From Viscum album (lineage: Eukaryota; Streptophyta; Magnoliopsida; Santalales; Viscaceae), in assembly GCA_963277665.1 (NCBI GenBank), contig OY728163.1, positions 1,903,654,644-1,903,718,643 on the forward strand: a stretch of 64,000 nucleotides of DNA, read 5' to 3'. Position numbers and translations under genes: made by a program. Below the pieces are notes generated by a model, which saw only the letters and a list, made by a program, of their open reading frames with translations, was not told where the DNA came from and did not search any database. Positions 37,471 through 48,332 of the stretch are shown piece after piece (the first letter of the stretch is position 1; every line of letters begins with the position of its first letter).

Positions 37471-37724
37471 TGGGTCGTGGTCGGTCATGCAACAATTCCT
37501 AAAACATTGCCTAACTGAGAATTTGGTCATTGACCGATTTATAATGTCGTGCAAACTAACATCACACCACCATCATCCTTCAATTTTCATCCCAAATTCT
37601 AATAATTACCCCAAGAAAACTCACCATGCAATTGAGGATCAACACATTATCAAAAACAATTAAAATGAAATATCAATCTCAGTATTCAACACATACCTTA
37701 GATTTTTAATGAGAGAAGTGGAAG

Positions 37725-38040
37725 CGATATGAGTATTGTTCAACGAGAACGATGTTGCGACAATAGTAGGGTTCAATGAGAGAGGTGATAAAACGAGTTG
37801 GGTTTGGTGAGAGAGGTAGAGCGGAGATAGTGGGGTTCAGTGAGAGAGGCAGTGCATTGATAGTGGGGTTCAGAAAGAGAAACGACCACATCAAGAATAT
37901 GGTTTGGCAAGAGTGGCGACACAACGACAGTTCGGTTCGGTGAGAGCGATAAAGCATCGATAATGGGGTTTGGTGAGAGCTGTGACATGACAGCAGTTGC
38001 GTTCCATGAGATCTTGAAGGTTTGTGAGAGAAGACATCTG
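37725..38040. repeat. Degenerate minisatellite with GGTTYRGTGAGAG core
   Basis: About eight irregular repeats of 30-40 bases with the core GGGTTCGGTGAGAG, e.g. at 37792, 37828, 37912 and 37969. On the minus strand they give Pro/Ser/Leu-rich peptides (LSPNPT, SLTEPHY) in two frames. The place is where the leader or first exon of the CACTA transposase gene would lie, just inside the subterminal repeats. I do not call a protein. Confidence 0.65.
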
Positions 38041-38065
38041 GTTAGGGTTATTTTAAAAAAAGGGA

Positions 38066-38130
38066 TAAGGCTTTATCAGTGCTAAAAATATGTGGGTAAA
38101 ATGTGTCTTTATCAGTACTAAAAAGGTGAT
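38066..38130. repeat. Inner subterminal repeats of the large CACTA
   Basis: CTTTATCAGTGCTAAAAATA and CTTTATCAGTACTAAAAAGG, decayed versions of the palindromes in 27206-29354. Confidence 0.65.
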
Positions 38131-38139
38131 GATAATGAT

Positions 38140-39159
38140 CTAATGTTAATAATTTATTTATATTATTATATATATTTATAAAATAATATATATATATATA
38201 TATAATAAATAAATAAATATATTTGTAGTTATGACTATAAATAAATAAATATTTTTTTCTAATTATATATATAATGAATATTTTTATAAATATTTTTATA
38301 TATTCATAAAATTATATATATTTATAAAATTATAAATATAATAAATATATTTTTTATAATTTTATAATTAAAAATAAAAAATATTTTTTTATAGTTATAA
38401 TTATAAATATATATATATCATTAAATAAATATAAAATTATAAAATTATAATTAATATATTTATTATATTAATAATTTTATAAATATATATAATATATATA
38501 TTAATTATATATATTTATAATTTTTTAAATATTATAAATATATTTATTATATTTTTATAATCTTATAATTATATATAATAAATATATTAATTATATATAT
38601 TTATAAAATTATAAATATAATAAATATATTTATAAAATTATAAATATTAAAAATATTTTTATAAAATTATAAATATAATAAATATAATAAATATATTTTT
38701 ATAATTTTATAATTATTTAAATAAATCTATATATTTCTAATTATAACTATAAATAAATATTTATTTATTTATAATTAAATAATTATAATAATTAAAGTTT
38801 TTTGTATTTATAATTTTCTAATTATATATAATAAATATATTTATTATAATTTTATAATTATATGTATATATATTTATAATTATAATTATAAATATTTTTA
38901 TATATTTATAAATATTTATATATATTTATAAATATATTTATATAATTCTATATATTTATAAAATTTTAAATATAATAAATACATTTATTATAATTTTAAA
39001 CATATTTAAATATATATATATATATATAATTATAAATACATTTATTTTTAGATATTTGTATACAATTAATAAATTACTAATATATATATATATATATATT
39101 AATATATAAATATATATTTATTAAATTATAATAAATTCATTTATTGTAATTTTTTAATT

Positions 39160-39197
<38 letters not shown>

Positions 39198-39460
39198 TTA
39201 TACTAGGTCGATTACATCTGCCATTGCAAAACACAATACTGGGAAGAAAATTGTAGTAAATCACAAGCTCGAGGACTGGACCCCACGACCTGCCCCTCAG
39301 CCCCCCAAACCCTTATAACTCCACCACCAATGGTGGTGCTATATATTTATTTATAATTATAATTATAAATAATTATTTTTTAAAAGAATTTATATATAAT
39401 TAAAAATTCTTAATTATAAATACAATAAATATAATTATAATTTCAATATATTTCTTGTAA
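38140..39460. repeat. TA-rich low-complexity tract
   Basis: Nearly pure A/T made of ATATATTTATAAAATTATAA-like units, with a TA microsatellite at about 39164-39194. The similar tract at 47840-48225 is probably its continuation beyond the gypsy insertion. Confidence 0.8.
39225..39345 (-). repeat. tRNA-like (SINE-head) segment next to the TA tract
   Basis: A GC-richer island in pure AT. On the minus strand GGTGGAGTTATAAGGGTTTG is followed by GGGGTCCAGTCCTCGAGC (B-box-like GGTCCAGTCC). Like the island at 27690-27790 it directly adjoins a TA microsatellite inside a CACTA element. Ends and target duplication are not seen, so SINE identity is uncertain. Confidence 0.4.
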
Positions 39461-39695
39461 TTTTATAAGTATTTATGAGAACATATTAAGTTCATGGGTA
39501 TAACATGAATGAATCATACCTAGTAAAGTATAGATCATAAAAAATGAGTCATCACATATATAGAAATAATTAATAATAAGGGTGTCAATGTATAAATAGA
39601 CATTCATGATGAATACATAACATATGCATGCATCATCATAATATATGTAATATTTAAATTTGGAACAATAATGACCCGTCCTCCGGGGCATGTTC

Positions 39696-41488
39696 CATGA
39701 CTACCCAAGCCCGCCATTCATAGGCTATGGGCTAGTGACTAGAACTAAAAAGGCATATCCCAAAAAGTGAAGATATCACCAAAATTGTACACACATAGAC
39801 AGGGAAAACTACATGAAGCTAACCACAAAGGAGAGAAAAGTAAAACAACCACCACAAAGTACCACCACTAAGAGTAATGTGTGTAAACTGAAAGTAAAGG
39901 GGCCAAAATACAATCCAAGCTGAATGGAAAGTACAACAAAAGAAGTACAAGCTCTAGAGGCCACTCGCCAAGGATCCTACTTGAAGAGTAGGTACAAATC
40001 TTCATCATATGTCACTATAGAACTCCACATCTATCGATCCACCTCCGAGCACCGTCCAGTCCTGGCTCCCCAAGTCCCAGTCAAAGTTGTTTATCATCTA
40101 AACAAGACACAACAGGTGCGGGAAAATCCCGTGCAGGGATGAGTATAACTGTACTCAGTAGGGAACCCGAGACCCCTGAAGGTCTCTCAGTAATCCACAA
40201 AGGAAAACACCACAAAGGAAAATACCATAGAGTTAGTACTCCCAAGAAAGACCTCAAACACATAGGACAAAGTCTCATCTCACACTAGGTATCACTTAAT
40301 GACATAAGTAAGGATGATTATTCATAAGGAAAGATCATATTATTTTGTCAAGAGGCTCTGCTGCTAACCCACATAGGGTCACTAGGTGATGACCCATAGG
40401 GGATCGCTAGGTGCTGACCCACAGAGTATCACTAGCTGCTGACCCACTTAGGATCTGTAGCTGCTGACCCACGCATGATCTGTATTCCATCTTCACGTCA
40501 CATCCAGCCACTATATTTCCACACATAGCACGCTTGATTTCCGGATAATATTCTCCTCAAAAAATAGTTTTAACTCAACCACCACAAATTCCCACATAGA
40601 GTAACCCAAAGGACGATCTCATCGTAAGGGTCTAAACGCAATAGACGACGCGTCGTTCAGATGCTCGATCTATAAGTTATAGGCTTTTTAGTAAAATGGC
40701 CCAGGATGGATTTGAGTCTGATCCAACCTGACCATAATCCAAATTTCACCAAAACTCAAGTTAATTATATCATAAGGACTGTTCTTTCACAAGGGTCCCA
40801 ACTCCACTGATGGCGTGTCAATCGGATGCCAGGTCTGAGAGATACGGGCGTTTTAGCAAACAAGGACCGATTGCGTTTAGGCCCAGCTCGACCCGGCCCG
40901 ACCCAACCAGACTAACCCGACCAACTTGGCCCCTGGGTCCCATGTACCTCGATTTAATTAGGCATGCTCGACCTAACCCGGTTCAGGTCGGGGTCGGTCT
41001 GTTGCGGCCTGTCGAGTGGGCTAGGCCCAAAGGGCCTGGCTGGACCTGACCAGAGTTGGACGAGGGCCCTGCCCACCGGGTATCCCGACAACCCGATCTC
41101 GTCCGGCCCAACCTAAAGGTGAAAGTCTGGCCTATCAGAACGGGTCCAATAAGCTGGGTACAGGTCCAGCCCTCCAACGTGGGTTCGGACCACTGGGCGC
41201 GGGTCCCGCCCGCTGGCAGGGGGCGCGACCCGCCTGCCTGAGGCCCGACCGCTCGGTGTGGCTGGGGGTGCGCCGTCCAGCCGAGATGCAGCAGCCAGCC
41301 ACATCCGGCCCCACAGACGCATGAGGCCCCCCTTCTACCGCGGTAGAGCAACCGTGGCTTGGCTTGCCTAGGTGGCTCGAACGTCATCCACCCCTCCCCG
41401 CGGTAACTGCGGCGCACCGCCATCCTCCAGCGTGGCCGGCGAGGGCCGGCCGACTCCTGCCACCGTGACGCCGGTTGGCGCCAAGTGG
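39696..41488 (-). repeat. 3' LTR of the deleted gypsy element, truncated
   Basis: Matches the right LTR in order: CTAGAACTAAAAAGGCATAT, AAACAACCACCACAAAGTAC, a 25-bp tandem repeat (five units, 40363-40487), then a GC-rich part (40850-41450) full of CCCGACC/GGCCCA. It begins near CATGACTACCCAAGCCC (partner TGTGACAACCCCAAGCCC) and breaks at the integrase junction. Confidence 0.75.
40363..40487. repeat. Five 25-bp tandem repeats in the 3' LTR
   Basis: Units GCTGACCCACNNAGGATCNC start at 40363, 40388, 40413, 40438 and 40463, exactly 25 bases apart. Confidence 0.9.
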
Positions 41489-41720
41489 CTTAGGCATGCC
41501 TGCTAGCACCTGATACTCAGCCTTTACTTGCTGATAAGTGAGGTATTATGAAACGAACTCGGTCACTGCTTTCTTCATCCCTGGCCACCAGTACTGATGT
41601 CGGAGGTCCTAGTACATCTTCGCCACTCCAAGATATACCACCAAATGATATGTATGGAACTCCCTCAACACCTCTTCCCGTAATATCACTGGTACTATGG
41701 TGTATCCTCTAAAAAGGAAA
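41489..41720 (-). pseudogene. Gypsy integrase, N-terminal zinc domain only
   Basis: Minus strand: REEVLREFHTYHL, YLGVAKMY, DLRHQYWWPGMKKAVTEF, YLTYQQVKAEYQVLAGMPKP. This is the Integrase_H2C2 motif (usually H..R.AVHPG..KMY.DL...YWWPGMK..V..FV..CLTCQQVKAEHQ.PAG). A Cys of the metal site reads Tyr (YLTYQQ) and a stop lies after KMY. The catalytic core and chromodomain are absent: sequence passes into LTR DNA at about 41490. Confidence 0.88.
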
Positions 41721-41949
41721 ATGTACTCCCCACCTATCGAAAATCCATCAGGAGCATGTCCTGAGGATATCTGAGCATGTCAAGACTCGCAGTCAACATC
41801 CAAAAGTTGTTCCTACCTAACACATTGTAAGAGTGGGAGAGTGACATTCATTTACTGGAGGTAATATTCTCTATCACTATCCATGAAGTATATATGCATC
41901 ATAACTATCTACTTCACCAACTCACTCCGCATTAACAAACTAGACCTCC

Positions 41950-42200
41950 TGCTGGGTGCGTTTGCCACCACGTTCCCTTTCATTGACGTATAGACTATCC
42001 CAAAGTCATTTTTTTGGAGGAACTACATCCATAACCACTATCTCAAGTTTAGTTCCTTTTGGGAGAAGATATACCTGAGGCTCTTGTGGTCAGAGTAGAC
42101 TGTAAACAGTTCACCCATCAAGTAGTGACACCCCATATTCAAGGCAAAGACCATTGTTTCTAACTGAAGGTCGTGGGTCGTGCAGTTCTACTCATATTTT
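41950..42200 (-). pseudogene. Gypsy RNase H domain
   Basis: Minus strand, one main frame: CTTHDLQLETMVFALNMGCH (normally YPTHDLELAAVVFALK.WRH), FTVYSDHKSLRYIFSQKELN (normally TDHKSLKYLFTQKELN), then NVVANAPSR (normally NVVADALSR). Stops replace Arg/Glu residues after LNLR. It follows the partial RT. Confidence 0.88.
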
Positions 42201-42379
42201 CTCAACTATCATGAGACGTAGAAGATCACTGCTCGCTATTACATCAGGACACAACCTAGTACTATCCCTTATGCATTGCAGTAAAATTCATACCCAACAC
42301 CCAACTTTGGTAGTCTCAAGATGGGGTCACTAGTCAGTCTCTGTCTCATCTACTAGAAACTCTAATGACATTTCTCTAT

Positions 42380-42780
42380 CCACACAAAGGATTGTACCTT
42401 CTTTTTCAAATCTAACAAGGGCTATTACACTTTTTAAAAGTTGGTTATGAACCTTCGGTAGTACCCATCAAACCCCAGTAAATGCCACACCTCGGTCATG
42501 CTCTGGGGTGGCTCCCAAGAAAGCACTGCCTCTATCTTCTGTCAGCCTTCTTGGAAAACAACACCAGGGATTCCCATAAAGAAAAACTGGGCCTTAAAAA
42601 CCCATTACTTTGCAAGTCCTCACGCTATACCCACAACTCATGAAGCTCTGCAAGAGCTGTCTGATATGAAGGTGTAGATATCAGTGTCGTCCCTAGGTAC
42701 AAGTCAATGTAGATGTCAAACTCTCTACAATGAGGTATCCTTGAGACATCTTCTAGAATGAAATCCTCATACTAGTCCAC
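42380..42780 (-). pseudogene. Gypsy reverse transcriptase, palm deleted
   Basis: Minus strand from 42760: FDIYIDLYLGTTLIST, PSYQTALAELHEL and LQSNGFLRPSFSLWES then LVLFSKKA, the RT N-terminal finger part (PGT.PIS..PYRMAP.EL.EL, GFIRPS.SPWGAPVLFVKKKDG). It then jumps at about 42540 straight to IEAVLSWEPPQSMTEVWHLL and GFDGYYRRFITNF, the thumb end (V..WP.P....E.RSFLGLAGYYRRFI). About 130 residues including the YVDD catalytic site are missing, a clean internal deletion. Confidence 0.88.
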
Positions 42781-42899
42781 CACTACAGGAAATCCCAGAA
42801 TCCCCTCATCTATTGAACTGAGGGTGAGGATATCCAACTGGTGAGTGATCGGCTACACTCTCCTCCAAGAAAGTCTATCATGTGCTGCTAAGTTTCCCA

Positions 42900-43180
42900 T
42901 CTCACTAGTGAAGGAAAAACTAGACCCATCCTCCTGGACACACCACACTTTTCAACTAAAATAGTCGATCTGAGCATGGACTGTGGGTAAACATTCCATA
43001 CTCAATATGAAATTATAAGGCCTCAACACCACTACTATGAGATCCCTGCCAAAGATCTCGCCTCCTAGAGTAAGCTCACACTGCCGACACTAGTGTGTAA
43101 TCGTCGAATCCCCTCCCACATAAGTCTATAATCATAAGGATCGAGACAATGACTCCACTAGAATCTATGAGCCTCAAACA
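42900..43180 (-). pseudogene. Gypsy aspartic protease
   Basis: Minus strand: LIDSSGVIVSIL (normally LIDSGATHSFIS; an extra Ser disrupts DSG), LGGEIFGRDLIVVVLRPYNF and ILSMECLPTVHAQIDYFS (normally FDVILGMDWLS.H.A.IDC). It lies between gag and RT as expected. Confidence 0.75.
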
Positions 43181-43747
43181 AGTTCCATGGAAAGGAAAGA
43201 GTGACCAGAACTTGTCTCTATGAGAACTGAAACTAAGGTGTATTAGATACATATCATACCTCTAATCATCTCTGGAGTTCTGTGGTCATAGGCCTCCATT
43301 TCTTGAAGATGGCCCCACCCCTATCCACCTGCTCCCAGATCTATTAGTGGACCTTATGAGGGTGGTGGTGGTAGAACCTCAAACCGTTGTCCACCACGTG
43401 CCGCTCAACCTACTCCCCTACCAGATTCGTCGCCCTATAGGCCTCCTCACTCAAAACTATGTTGTTTTCTCAAAGATCCCTCAACCGCCTGCTGGTCATC
43501 CATATAGGGAGTCAGATAGTCATGAGCCATGTTCCCCTACGTCTAAGGGTCTTCCTATTGAACGTCTGGCCCATTTGGGAATTTTCGTCATCTACCTAGT
43601 ACCTATTGTAGATAACTCAGCCACCTATCGTCCAGTGGTGGCTCCCACCATCGGTGTATGCTTGGATAAGTATACATCCACCAGTAGGTATCACTTTATC
43701 ATTCTAGCCTACGTCTAGATGATGAGAAAAATCATCAATGCCCTAAT

Positions 43748-44098
43748 CTACCTTAAGAGTTCTTGATCAAAGGTCTGGGACCTGAAGGAAGGGTCATATA
43801 CCTTTTCGGTGGAGTAGCGGGAGAGGTCGGTAAACCTCACTGAGTACTGAGCCACAGTCAGGCTGCCCTGATGCAGGTGCAATAACTCTTGAATATTCAC
43901 TAAGCATAGTGTCTCTAGTATGAGCCTTGCCATAAAGAGGCACTCAAGGTCCATCCCGCCAAAGGGAACCTCCTCGTGTGTTTGGAGTGTCAATCTCCAC
44001 CACCTTCCTATCGTGACCTTAAAAAGATTACCAAATAGAAATACCATCTGGTCTGTTGGTGTCCCTAATAGGAAAAAAACTCGTGTAACTACCTCCAT
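43748..44098 (-). pseudogene. Gypsy gag (retrotrans_gag)
   Basis: 116-codon open frame. It contains WWRLTLQTHEEVPFGGMDLE, LILETLCLVN, then LLHLHQGSLTVAQYSVRFTD and LSRYSTEKVYDPSFRSQTFD plus QELL, matching the gypsy gag block W....F...F...YFP...R..K..EF..L.QGSMSV..YE..F.ELSRYA...V....R...F..GL. Gag makes the particle shell. The capsid N-terminus and the zinc-knuckle part (43190-43740) are not recognisable; the plus-strand frame 43347-43718 there is treated as chance. Confidence 0.85.
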
Positions 44099-44676
44099 CC
44101 AATCCTCAGCTTCCTGAGGATCTGTATCTCCTCGAAACCTTAGAGGCCGATGTATCTTGAACTCGTGCAGTGCATTCAGTTGGCATGCACTGTCCTCTGG
44201 TGGGTCTGGTAGAAACTACTTCTCTACGAGTGGGGGTGCTTCTGGTACACCACTCGAAGGCACTATCACTGTATGTGGTCCCTACACCGACACCTCATTG
44301 CTTGGTGGACCATCATCATCATCTATCACTGGAATCTTGGATGGCTAACTTCGTGGAGGCATCCTGTAGAGAAAAAGATGTGCCACAGTCAATAAGTTAT
44401 ACCTGGTGAGAAGAATCAAAAGAGATCAAGAGAAAGAAATTTCCAAAACACATAAAACTAGTGATTTCATGCATCGAGTTGGAAAATAAAATCTAGGGTC
44501 CTAGTGTATGGATACGTTGACCATCACACAAACACTGGACTCCCTTGACTAAAATCCAAACTCAAGACACTTGACATTATTACCCCCCATTTAAAATTAC
44601 AGACTCTAATTTCTTTGGGTAGAACCAACCACACTCTAATAGAATTTTTTCACAATCCATACCCTAGGGCTCATGT

Positions 44677-47600
44677 TGTGACAACCCCAAGCCCACCTTC
44701 CATAGGCCAGGGGTTGATGACTAGAACTAGAAAGGCATATCCCAATAAAGGAAGGCATTTCCATTAAACATGTACACACATTGATAGGGTAAAATACACA
44801 AAGCTAACCACGAGGGAGGAAAAAGTAAAACAACCACCACAAAGTATCACCACTGAGAGTAAAGTGTGTAAACTAAAAGTAAAGGGGATAGAATATAATC
44901 CCAACTGAAAGGAAAGTACAATAAAATTAGTAAAAGCTCTAGAGGTCTTTTGTCAAGGCTTCTACCTGAATGGTTGGTACATCTCTCTGTTGGATGTCAC
45001 TGTACCATTTAATGTCTATTGATACACCTCTAGTCACCATCCAATCCTGGCCTCCCAATTCCCAGTCAATGAATTCCATCATTTTCACAAGACACAATAG
45101 GTGTGGGCGAAGCCCGTGAAACGGTGAGTATAACAATACTCAGTAGGGACCCTGAGACCCCCGAAGGTCTCTTAGTAACCAAGACAGAAAAAATCACAAA
45201 GGATAATACCATAGAGGTAGTACCACCAAGAAGGAGCTCAAACACATAGCATAAATAATCATCTCACACCATGTATAACTTATTTACATAGGTAATGATG
45301 ATTAGTTATAAAGCTAAATCATCTTATTCTATCAAGAGGCTCTACTGTAGACCTGCACATGGTCGCTAGGTGCTGACCCATAAAGGATCACTAGGTACTT
45401 ACCCACAGAGGATAGCTAGGTGATGACCCATAAAGGATCACAAGGTGATGGCCCACAGAGTATGTATATGTGCTGACCCACTCAAGATCTTTAGTAGATG
45501 ACCCACACAAGATCATTATTCCTTCTTCACATCATATCCAGCCACTGGATTCCCGCACTTAAAAGGATTGATTTCTATAGAATACACTCCTAAATGCATC
45601 TACTATACCTAAACCATCATGAAGTCCTACATTGAATAATGAAAAGTACTATCTCATTGAAAGGGTTGCAACACAATAGATGGGGCGTCGTTTGGACGCC
45701 CAGTTTTTAAATTATAAGATTTTTAGTTAAAAGGCCAGGTTGGATTTGAGTTCGATCCAACCAGTCTGTACACCAACATTCACCAAAACTCATGTGGAAT
45801 ATATCATAAGGAACATTACATCGTAAGGATCCTAACTCCTCTGAAGGTTCATAAATCAGACACTCGGCCTGAGAGATACAAGTGTTTTCTTAAACAGTGA
45901 TCAATTGCATCGGGGCCCAGTCCAACCCGGTTGGACTGACCTGACGAACTCGGCTCGGTGGTCCCACATACCCTGGTTTAATTAGATAGACTCTGCCTGA
46001 CCCGGTTCAGGTTAGGGTCAGTCTGATCTAGCATGGCCAGTGGGCCAGGCCCAAAGGGCCTTACTGGACCCGGCCCAGGTTGGCCGAGGGTCTAGCCGAA
46101 CGGGTTGCTTGGCGACCCAGTATCATCGGGCCATGCCCAAAGAGTGCGGTTCTAGCCTACCAGTTTGGGCCCAGCCAGCTGGGCATGGGTACAGCCTACT
46201 GGATGTGGGACAGGCCCACTGGGCCGTAGGTCCGGCCCATTGGGTAGCTGGTCCGGCCCGCTGGTGCAGTTCCGGCCCACTGGCTGGGGGTGCAACTTGC
46301 CAGGCCGAGGAAAAACCATTTGGTCTAGTCAGGGGTGCGCCGTCCAACTGAGATGCGGTAGCCAGCCGCGTTCGGACCCTACTGGATCCACAGATACGTG
46401 GGGCCCCACTTCTGCTGCGGTCAAGCGATCGCGGCTTAGGTCGCCTAGGTGGCCCGAACTTGGGCCACCCTTCCACGCGGTTATCACGACCTTCTGCTGC
46501 CATGGAATGCCGCTATCCTCTAACATGACCAGGGAGGGCCGTCCACCTCTTTCCGCTGCGCTGGTGGTGCCGCGCTGACGACACTTTCCACGGGCCATCG
46601 TAGTTGCTCCAGTGGTCCATTGTTCGATTCTTCTGCCCCAACGGGCTTCCCGTCTCACCACTAACACTACCTTGGCCCTAGATTCCTCTTGCCACCACTT
46701 TGAGGATACATCCACAGTGGAAACACATGACAGAGGTGCTCGGGAATTTTTTGTGTCATCCCGCGCCCTTCGTATTAGTGTTTAATCATATAGATAAGTA
46801 GGATTATAACCACACAACTTGAAAAACCCCAAATCAAACCCCCACAAAATATCCACCCATATGAATGAGCAATTCGTGGATCAACCCGTTAGTCAGTTTT
46901 TCCACTTTCATTATTAATTTTCAATAATGAGGAAGAAATCATCAAATACTTAGAAATCATAAACCCCTACCTCATTGAATTTCGATGCCAAAATTTTCGC
47001 CCTTGAAGTTTCAAGAAGTTGACGTCACTTTCGACTTCATTCTTCGAGGCACGTCGAAGACGATGATGATCCACCGGTGTGTCGTTCTTCATTGTAGAAG
47101 AAGACAGTTGGAGGTTTGAGATAGAATCTCTATGATTTAATCCTCGCTCCACCAATGAATAAAACAATTAAAAGGAAAGATGTCGCAAAGTTTTAGTTAT
47201 GCTGTGATATCGCGTCAGTATAATGTTTCATTTGTGAAATAGCATCGTTGTTACACTTCCTTTATTTCATCATCAGACTGTGTTATATGGGCCATTAATG
47301 AGTTCCATTAATTTACCTCATCACTACACCGCGGCATCGTTGTCTACCACTCAAGGGTGAGAAATGCAATAAAATAATTCTTTTATGTTATTTTAATATT
47401 TTTTCTCAAAAAGTCTGAAAAATAACTTTTCTGCTCGGCCCATTCTGGTCAAAGTTAAGTCATTTCTAGGTGAATCCCGGCATTTCGATTTCAACAGTGC
47501 CCTCATATTTTTGATCTGATTACCAGTTCAGAAATTATTAAAACCCGCTCGCGCGTTTACTGAACGTGCTTTAAAAAAAAGTTCAAAATTACATTCTGGG

Positions 47601-47830
47601 AACTTCGGGCCTCAGAATCACATGACGACAAAGTGCACTATCAATAATTCCATATAATTAAAAACAATTACATGAAAATTTTGATACATTACAAAAACAT
47701 AGAAACCCAAAATCATGTCCACAAATAAACTTATGATCATATAACATTAAGTATATTCACACATTAATAATGAACATACATAACGACAATCATGTCCATG
47801 AATATCTTCATTATCTCATGAGAGACACAC
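44677..47830 (-). repeat. 5' LTR of the deleted gypsy element
   Basis: Starts TGTGACAACCCCAAGCCC and matches 39696-41450 up to about 46560, including seven 25-bp repeats and a GC-rich part. The remainder (46570-47830) has no partner because the other LTR is truncated. The outer border is a guess at the return to TA-rich CACTA sequence. Frames at 46040-46715 are GC-rich LTR readings, not genes. Confidence 0.6.
45347..45521. repeat. Seven 25-bp tandem repeats in the 5' LTR
   Basis: Units start at 45347, 45372, 45397, 45422, 45447, 45472 and 45497, with GCTGACCCATAAAGGATCAC as a typical unit. The other LTR has five. Confidence 0.9.
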
Positions 47831-47839
47831 ACACACATA

Positions 47840-48225
47840 TATATATACTAGCCAAATTCATTGGTGAAATATATTTATTTAAATATATATTTATTTAAAT
47901 ATATATATAGTTATAATTATAATTATAAATAAAAATAATTAAAAAGTATTTATATATAATTATAAATATAATAAATATATTTATTATATAAAAAAATTAT
48001 TGTAATTTTATAATTATTTAAATATATATATTTATAATCTTATAAATAAATTTTTTGAAACATTATATATATATTTTAATTATAAAAAAATAAAAAAATA
48101 TAATATTAATATTAATATTAATTATAAACATGCATTTTTTAATTAATGTATATGAATAAACATTATTTTTTAATATAAATATAATTATTTTATATAAATT
48201 AATAATATTTCTTATTAAAATATTT
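47840..48225. repeat. TA-rich low-complexity tract, right part
   Basis: Continuation of the A/T-only sequence seen at 38140-39460, inside the large CACTA. Confidence 0.75.
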
Positions 48226-48315
48226 TATCAGCTCTAAAAATAGTACTGATAATGTGGAGCCTTTTATCAACGCTTTCTGTTTAGAACTGATAAAAGCAGG
48301 CGCTTCCCTTGTGCT
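48226..48315. repeat. Right subterminal repeats of the large CACTA
   Basis: TTTTATCAGCTCTAAAAATA paired with GTACTGATAA, and CTTTTATCAACGCTTTCTGT paired with AGAACTGATAAAAG. Confidence 0.75.
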
Positions 48316-48329
48316 GATTTGTGGTAGTG

Positions 48330-48332
48330 TGA
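48330..48332. repeat. Target-site duplication TGA, right
   Basis: Partner of 30311-30313. Confidence 0.65.

Larger units (their letters stand above)
34402..37724. other. Inner CACTA region without a recognisable gene
   Basis: Upstream (on the minus strand) of the transposase. 34565-35215 is A/T-only-like low complexity. The rest is A-rich with short frames only. It contains a pair of related segments at 35226-35335 and 37365-37470. A TNPA-like gene could once have been here but I cannot see one. Confidence 0.5.
39696..47830 (-). mobile_element. Ty3/gypsy element (chromovirus-like), internally deleted, nested in CACTA
   Basis: LTR-type direct repeats (about 39696-41488 and from about 44677 on) surround a 3.2-kb interior on the minus strand. 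The interior holds gag, protease, a partial RT, RNase H and the start of integrase, the gypsy order (RT before integrase). Two deletions are visible: the RT palm is missing at about 42540, and the sequence jumps from the integrase zinc domain into the LTR at about 41490. The right LTR extends past 46780, but its outer end is uncertain (about 47630-47830), so the right border is approximate. No target duplication found. Confidence 0.75.
30314..48329 (-). mobile_element. Large CACTA element with TNP2 remnant and nested gypsy element
   Basis: Left end CACTATGAAAAATATTCCC; right end on the minus strand CACTACCACAAATCAGCAC; TGA on both sides. Subterminal palindromes of the TTTATCAGTGCT type occur near the left end (30407-30436), at 38076-38130, and at the right end (48226-48300). 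The transposase gene reads right to left. The right subterminal region is split by a gypsy insertion (about 39460-47840). Without that insert the element would be about 9.6 kb, a normal size for an autonomous CACTA. The transposase is broken and I see no TNPA-like second gene. The pairing of ends 18 kb apart rests on three agreeing signals: termini, TGA and subterminal repeats. Confidence 0.75.

Noticed and set aside
40810..41423. Long overlapping open frames on both strands, up to 146 codons
   Set aside because: They lie in the GC-rich repetitive part of a gypsy LTR, read Pro/Gly/Arg-rich low-complexity peptides on both strands, and recur in the partner LTR with different frames.
43347..43718. 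123-codon plus-strand frame
   Set aside because: Antisense to the gypsy gag-protease interval, no domain found.
46040..46715. Open frames of 103-137 codons on both strands
   Set aside because: Same GC-rich LTR segment as 40810-41423; composition effect, no domain.
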